Assembly (NCBI RefSeq): GCF_036067295.1
Contig: NZ_CP107954.1
Span: forward strand, 124,001-188,000
DNA: 64,000 nucleotides
Direction of reading: 5' to 3'
From: Kribbella sp. NBC_00382
GTDB taxonomy: Bacteria > Actinomycetota > Actinomycetes > Propionibacteriales > Kribbellaceae
Positions 60,508 to 64,000 of this stretch are shown in pieces; positions within the stretch are counted from its first letter, which is position 1; each line of letters starts with the position of its first letter. The notes under the pieces were generated by a model. It was not told the origin of the DNA. It saw only the letters and a list, made by a program, of their open reading frames with translations, and did no database searches. Position numbers and translations under genes: made by a program.

Positions 60508-61287
60508 ATGCCCTCGCACACCGACGACTTGCGGCTCGCCCACATCCTGGCCGACGACGCCGACTCGACCACGATGGATCGCTACAAGGCGCTCGACCTG
60601 CACATCGCCACCAAGCCGGACCTGACGCCGGTCAGCGACGCCGACCGCAAGGTCGAGGACGTGATGCGCAAAACGCTGGCCCGGGCCCGGCCGCGAGACG
60701 CGTTCGTCGGCGAGGAGGAGGGCACCACCGGCTGGGGCATCCGCCGCTGGGTGGTCGACCCGATCGACGGCACCAAGAACTACATCCGCGGCGTCCCCGT
60801 CTGGGCCACCCTGATCAGCCTGATGATCGAGGACCAGGTCGTCGTCGGCGTCGTCTCCGCGCCGGCACTCGGCCGGCGCTGGTGGGCGTCGTACGGCGAT
60901 GGCGCGTGGACCGGCCGCGCGCTGATGTCCGCGCAGCCGTGCCGGGTCAGCGACGTCTCGACGGTCGAGGACGCGTCGCTGTCCTACTCCTCGCTCAAGG
61001 GCTGGGACAAGCTCGGCAAGAAGGACCAGTTCGCCGACCTGATGGAGTCGACCTGGCGGACCCGCGCGTACGGCGACTTCTGGTCGTACATGCTGGTCGC
61101 CGAAGGCGCCGTCGACATCGCGGCCGAGCCCGAGCTCAACCTGTACGACATGGCAGCGCTGTCCATCATCGTCGACGAGGCCGGCGGCAAGTTCACCTCC
61201 GTCGAAGGCACTCCCGGCCCGAACGGTCCCAACGCGCTGGCGACCAACGGCCGCCTGCACGACGAGATCCTGCGCCGACTCGCGTAG
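60508..61287 (+). CDS. hisN: Histidinol-phosphatase of the inositol-monophosphatase family
   Basis: A 259-residue Mg-dependent phosphatase. The metal site is in AFVGEEEG, then WVVDPIDGTKNYIRGVPVWATLISL, and the late motif is YGDFWSYMLVAEGAVDIAAEPELNLYDMAALSIIVDEAGGKF. The ELNLYDMAA stretch in place of the usual WDxAA is typical of the HisN branch in actinobacteria, which completes histidine synthesis (histidinol phosphate to histidinol). ATG 60508 matches the start of orthologues (PSHTDDLRLAHILADDAD). No other his genes are in the window. The promoter region has an unusual repeat cluster. Confidence 0.93.
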   Translation: MPSHTDDLRLAHILADDADSTTMDRYKALDLHIATKPDLTPVSDADRKVEDVMRKTLARARPRDAFVGEEEGTTGWGIRRWVVDPIDGTKNYIRGVPVWATLISLMIEDQVVVGVVSAPALGRRWWASYGDGAWTGRALMSAQPCRVSDVSTVEDASLSYSSLKGWDKLGKKDQFADLMESTWRTRAYGDFWSYMLVAEGAVDIAAEPELNLYDMAALSIIVDEAGGKFTSVEGTPGPNGPNALATNGRLHDEILRRLA

Positions 61288-61340
61288 ATCGCCTAAAGTG
61301 TTCACTGTCGAACCAGCCGGATCGGAAGGACCTTCCCGCG

Positions 61341-62156
61341 ATGGGCCAAGCAGGTAACGAAGGCGTCGTGATTCCGGGCGTCGACACGACCAAGCCGAGC
61401 ATCGCGCGGACGTACGACTACCTGCTCGGCGGCAAGGACAACTTCGCCGTCGACCGGGCCCTCGGGGACAAGTTCATCACCGGTCTGCCCGGCTCGCAGG
61501 CGATCGCGTTCGACAACCGCGGTGCGCTGATCCGGGCCGTCCGCGAGATCGTCCGGAACACCTTGGTGCGGCAGTTCATCGACCTCGGCAGCGGCCTGCC
61601 GACGGCCGACAACGTGCACCAGGTCGCCCAGCGGCACGCGCCGGAGACCAAGGTCGTCTACGTCGACAACGACCCGGTGGTGCTAGCGCACGGCCGCGCG
61701 CTGCTCGCCGAGAACGAGAACACCGCCGTCTTCCAGGCCGACCTGCGCGACCCCAAGTCGATCTACGACAGCCCGGAGACGCGGGCGATGATCGACTTCG
61801 ACAAGCCCGTCGCGATCATCCTCAGCGCGGTGCTGCACCACCTCAACGACGACGAGGACCCGGCCGCCGTGGTCCGGTTCTGGTACGACCGGGTGCCGTC
61901 CGGAAGTTACTTCTTCATCAGCCACTTCCGCAGTGAGAACGACCCACGCAGCGCCGAGATGCAGGAGCTGCTGCAGGGCTCGCTCGGCCGCGGCCGGTGG
62001 CGGACCGACGAGGAAATCCTCGCCCTGTTCGGTGACGGCCTGACCGTGCTCGCACCGGGCATCGTGCCGTCGATCGAGTGGCGCCCGGAGAAGCCGGTCG
62101 ACGACCTCAGCGACTGGTCCCGGCTGATCGCCACGGCCCTCGCCGTCAAGCCCTGA
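61341..62156 (+). CDS. SAM-dependent methyltransferase of the actinobacterial DUF574 type
   Basis: A 271-residue protein of the Methyltransf_19 (formerly DUF574) family. It starts with the diagnostic DTTKPSIARTYDYLLGGKDNFAVDRALGD. The SAM motif is FIDLGSGLPTADNVHQVAQ, followed by VVYVDNDPVVLAHGRALL and an acidic post-motif VAIILSAVLHHLNDDEDP. Hundreds of paralogues exist in actinomycetes; substrates are mostly unknown. AAGGA lies ten bases before the ATG. It is on the same strand as hisN (53-base gap) but need not be co-regulated. Confidence 0.92.
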   Translation: MGQAGNEGVVIPGVDTTKPSIARTYDYLLGGKDNFAVDRALGDKFITGLPGSQAIAFDNRGALIRAVREIVRNTLVRQFIDLGSGLPTADNVHQVAQRHAPETKVVYVDNDPVVLAHGRALLAENENTAVFQADLRDPKSIYDSPETRAMIDFDKPVAIILSAVLHHLNDDEDPAAVVRFWYDRVPSGSYFFISHFRSENDPRSAEMQELLQGSLGRGRWRTDEEILALFGDGLTVLAPGIVPSIEWRPEKPVDDLSDWSRLIATALAVKP

Positions 62157-62171
62157 CGAACCAGGCCCGTA

Positions 62172-63434
62172 CTAGACCGGCTGGACCGAGTCGGTGCTCT
62201 GGTGGCGTTGCAGTCGCCAGACCGACGGGACCAGCAGGGTGGCTGCCACGATCACCAGGTGCAGCCCGGCGCCGTACAGCTCGACCAGTTTGATGCTGGT
62301 GACGGCCGCGAGGTACCCGACCGTGAGCTGACCGACCGGCCCGGCGATGAACGAGCCGAGCATGTCGTACGACGAGACCCGGGACAGCTTGTCGAGCGGG
62401 ATGTGCTGACCGAGCGCCGTCTCCCAGCCGATGCCGAACATCTCGAACCCGATCCCGACCACGAACGCCACCCCGGCCACGGCCAGCGTGTACGGCGCGA
62501 GCGCCAGGCACAGGTACATCGGAATCATCACCAGCATGCCGAACATCCCGATCCGGACCGGGTACTTCGGCTTGACCCGGATCATCACGATGCCCCCGGC
62601 AATCAATCCGGCGCCGAAGCAGGCGCTCACCGCACCCCAGCCGATCCGGCCGAAGGTGTCGTCGGCGATCACCGGCCCGAGCGTCGAGTAGCAGGCCGAG
62701 AAGATCATGTTCAGCACCAGGAAGGCCACCACGACCGTCCAGACCCACTGCCGGGAGACGAACTCGGTCCAGCCGACCCGCAGGTCGTGCAGGACCGACG
62801 TCTGCGACCGCTCGATCGGTGGCAGCCGCAGCCTGGACATCAGGAACGCGCCGAGACAGAAAGTTACCGCGTCCACGGCCAGCCCGACTCCGGGCCCGAC
62901 CAGCCCCACGATCACGCCGGCCACCGCACCGCCGCCGATCAGGGCGGTCGAGCGGGCAAAACCGGAGACCGCGTTCGCCTGCGGCAGCTCCGCCCGGTCC
63001 ACGATCGACGGCAGGATGCCGGTCATCGCAGGCATCACGAAGGCCGAGGCGATCCCATTCACCGCCTCGATCGCGGCCAGTTGCCAGATCTGCGCGTGCC
63101 CGGACAGAACCAGGCCGGCGGCGAGCGCCTGGGTCAGGCCGCTGACCGAGTTCGCGACGATGATCACCAGTTTGCGCGGCAGCCGGTCGGAGATCACCCC
63201 GCCGAGCAGCAGGAAGATCACGTTGGGGATGCTCCGGGCGGCCAGTACCAGGCCGACCGCGCTGGCCGCGTCCGAGACGTCCAGGACCGCGAAGACGAGC
63301 GCGATCGGGGCGATCGACGAGCCCAGCATCGAGATGAACCGGGCGCTGACGAAGATCCGGACGTCTCGATGCCGCAGAACGGCCAGGTCCTCACGCCAGG
63401 TCACTGACTGTATTGTGCCAGACCTGCCGCTCAC
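62172..63434 (-). CDS. MFS transporter (macrolide-efflux/enterobactin-exporter-like)
   Basis: A 420-residue major facilitator with twelve predicted membrane segments. The signature loops are GGVISDRLPRKLVIIVANSVSG between helices 2 and 3 and IRVKPKYPVRIGMFG between 8 and 9. It resembles MefA/EntS-like exporters of drugs or siderophores, but the substrate cannot be told. GTG 63434 is used; GTG 63404, ten codons in, is an alternative. It is divergent from the CBS gene across 54 bases and convergent with the methyltransferase gene. Confidence 0.88.
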   Translation of the reverse strand: MSGRSGTIQSVTWREDLAVLRHRDVRIFVSARFISMLGSSIAPIALVFAVLDVSDAASAVGLVLAARSIPNVIFLLLGGVISDRLPRKLVIIVANSVSGLTQALAAGLVLSGHAQIWQLAAIEAVNGIASAFVMPAMTGILPSIVDRAELPQANAVSGFARSTALIGGGAVAGVIVGLVGPGVGLAVDAVTFCLGAFLMSRLRLPPIERSQTSVLHDLRVGWTEFVSRQWVWTVVVAFLVLNMIFSACYSTLGPVIADDTFGRIGWGAVSACFGAGLIAGGIVMIRVKPKYPVRIGMFGMLVMIPMYLCLALAPYTLAVAGVAFVVGIGFEMFGIGWETALGQHIPLDKLSRVSSYDMLGSFIAGPVGQLTVGYLAAVTSIKLVELYGAGLHLVIVAATLLVPSVWRLQRHQSTDSVQPV

Positions 63435-63488
63435 TGGTTCTATTCGCTACCTTTGGGTATTGGGCTCACTCCATCACCAGGAGGCTCC

Positions 63489-63914
63489 GTGAAGATCAAC
63501 GACGTACTGCGCGGTAAAGGCAACCAGGTCGTCACCATCTCCCCAGAAGCCACCGTCACCGAACTCCTCGCGCTACTGGCCGAGCACAACGTCGGCGCGC
63601 TGGTCGTCAGCGCCGACGGCAGCACGGTGGCCGGTATCGTCTCCGAGCGCGACATCGTCCGGCTGCTGAACCGGACGCCGGACGCCGGCGACGTCCGGGT
63701 CAGCGCGATCATGACCGAGCAGGTGCACACCTGTGGGCCGGAAGACCTGGTCGACAACCTGATGCGGCTGATGACGGACCGCAGGATCCGGCACGTCCCG
63801 GTGGTCACCGACGGCGCGCTGACCGGCATCGTCAGCATCGGCGACGTGGTCAAGACCCGGATCGGCGAGCTCGAGTTCGAGCGCGAGCAACTTTCCAACT
63901 ACATCTCGGGCTAG
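63489..63914 (+). CDS. Two-CBS-domain protein
   Basis: A 141-residue protein made of two CBS domains: VVTISPEATVTELLALLAEHNVGALVVSADGSTVAGIVSERDIVR and IMTEQVHTCGPEDLVDNLMRLMTDRRIRHVPVVTDGALTGIVSIGDVVK. CBS pairs bind adenosyl ligands (AMP, ATP, SAM) and act as energy sensors. Mycobacterial relatives of this size (hypoxic response type) are induced by dormancy signals. AGGAGG stands before GTG 63489. A short helical tail (ELEFEREQLSNYISG) ends the protein. No effector domain is attached. Confidence 0.93.
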   Translation: MKINDVLRGKGNQVVTISPEATVTELLALLAEHNVGALVVSADGSTVAGIVSERDIVRLLNRTPDAGDVRVSAIMTEQVHTCGPEDLVDNLMRLMTDRRIRHVPVVTDGALTGIVSIGDVVKTRIGELEFEREQLSNYISG

Positions 63915-63964
63915 CCGGGCGAAAGCTCCCCAATTTTGCTCCTGGCCGGGTCTACATTCCGTCC

Positions 63965-64000
63965 ATGGAGCCGACACCACCCCCACCGACCCCGGAACAG
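63965..64000 (+). CDS. Start of a Pro-rich protein, cut by the window end
   Basis: ATG followed by EPTPPPPTPEQ in an open frame to the end of the window. The start of a membrane protein with a Pro-rich cytoplasmic head is plausible. Only twelve codons are visible, so no product can be named. Confidence 0.35.
   Translation, partial: MEPTPPPPTPEQ

Overview
The window is high-GC actinobacterial chromosome. Several markers point that way: a Kgd-type fused 2-oxoglutarate decarboxylase/dehydrogenase, two WhiB-like proteins (one a WhiB1/WblE orthologue), the mycothiol-responsive SigR-RsrA pair, a UsfX/RsbW-SigF pair, a PdtaS-type histidine kinase and the 24-residue ribosomal protein bL37. The gene content and the many GTAC-containing codons suggest a Kribbella-like member of the Propionibacteriales. 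That genus call is an inference and was not tested against a database. No rRNA, tRNA or CRISPR array was seen. There is one intact insertion sequence of the IS481 type.

Layout. 1-4.7 kb: 3' part of kgd, a small DUF6104-like gene and an ABC-type ATPase. 4.7-6.7 kb: ArsR regulator divergent from a cation exchanger with a palindromic operator between them, then an atypical WhiB protein. 6.8-9 kb: AurF-like diiron oxygenase plus a ferredoxin/ferredoxin-reductase fusion, preceded by a 27-bp palindrome. 9-11.8 kb: acetyltransferase, MDR oxidoreductase, malic enzyme. 12-17.4 kb: two tandem polar amino acid ABC transporter operons (binding protein, permease, ATPase), ended by a very large hairpin. 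17.5-21.4 kb: usfX-sigF, whiB1 and pdtaS. 21.6-28 kb: accessory genes (DUF2785, SMI1/KNR4, acetyltransferase, VOC pseudogene, DHFR-like reductase, TetR plus FAD monooxygenase). 28-31.5 kb: phosphatase/EEP-nuclease pair and a DUF3311-MctP carboxylate transporter pair. 31.6-35.1 kb: DUF5317, a degenerate HD protein, an active-looking HD-GYP protein, an 8-codon micro-ORF with a near-perfect ribosome binding site, and bL37. 35.4-40.3 kb: two adjacent HTH-NB-ARC-TPR STAND proteins. 40.4-42 kb: rsrA, sigR and a hydrolase. 42.4-43.6 kb: the IS element. 43.7-46.1 kb: unknown protein, SRAP protein and a degenerate GGDEF protein. 46.3-51.5 kb: an ECF sigma factor fused to its own anti-sigma-like zinc finger, membrane anchor and outside domain, then a T-box leader controlling an archaeal-type AspRS, then an M20 peptidase. 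51.5-56 kb: LuxR-type STAND regulator and two paralogous alpha/beta hydrolases. 56-64 kb: FrnE-like DsbA protein, DoxX, aroA, rsgA, DUF2231, hisN, SAM methyltransferase, MFS transporter, CBS protein.

Themes. The window is dense in signalling. It holds three sigma factors (SigF-like, SigR and a membrane-fused ECF), two Wbl proteins, three large STAND regulators, three cyclic-di-GMP-type proteins of which two have lost their catalytic motifs, and a T-box riboswitch. Several regulators have a recognisable palindrome or self-promoter nearby: ArsR at 5090, TetR at 26245, SigR at 41380, the ECF at 46225. The best candidates for something undescribed are the T-box/AspRS2 unit, the sigma-anti-sigma membrane fusion, the tandem HTH-NB-ARC-TPR pair, and the micro-ORF beside the HD-GYP pair.
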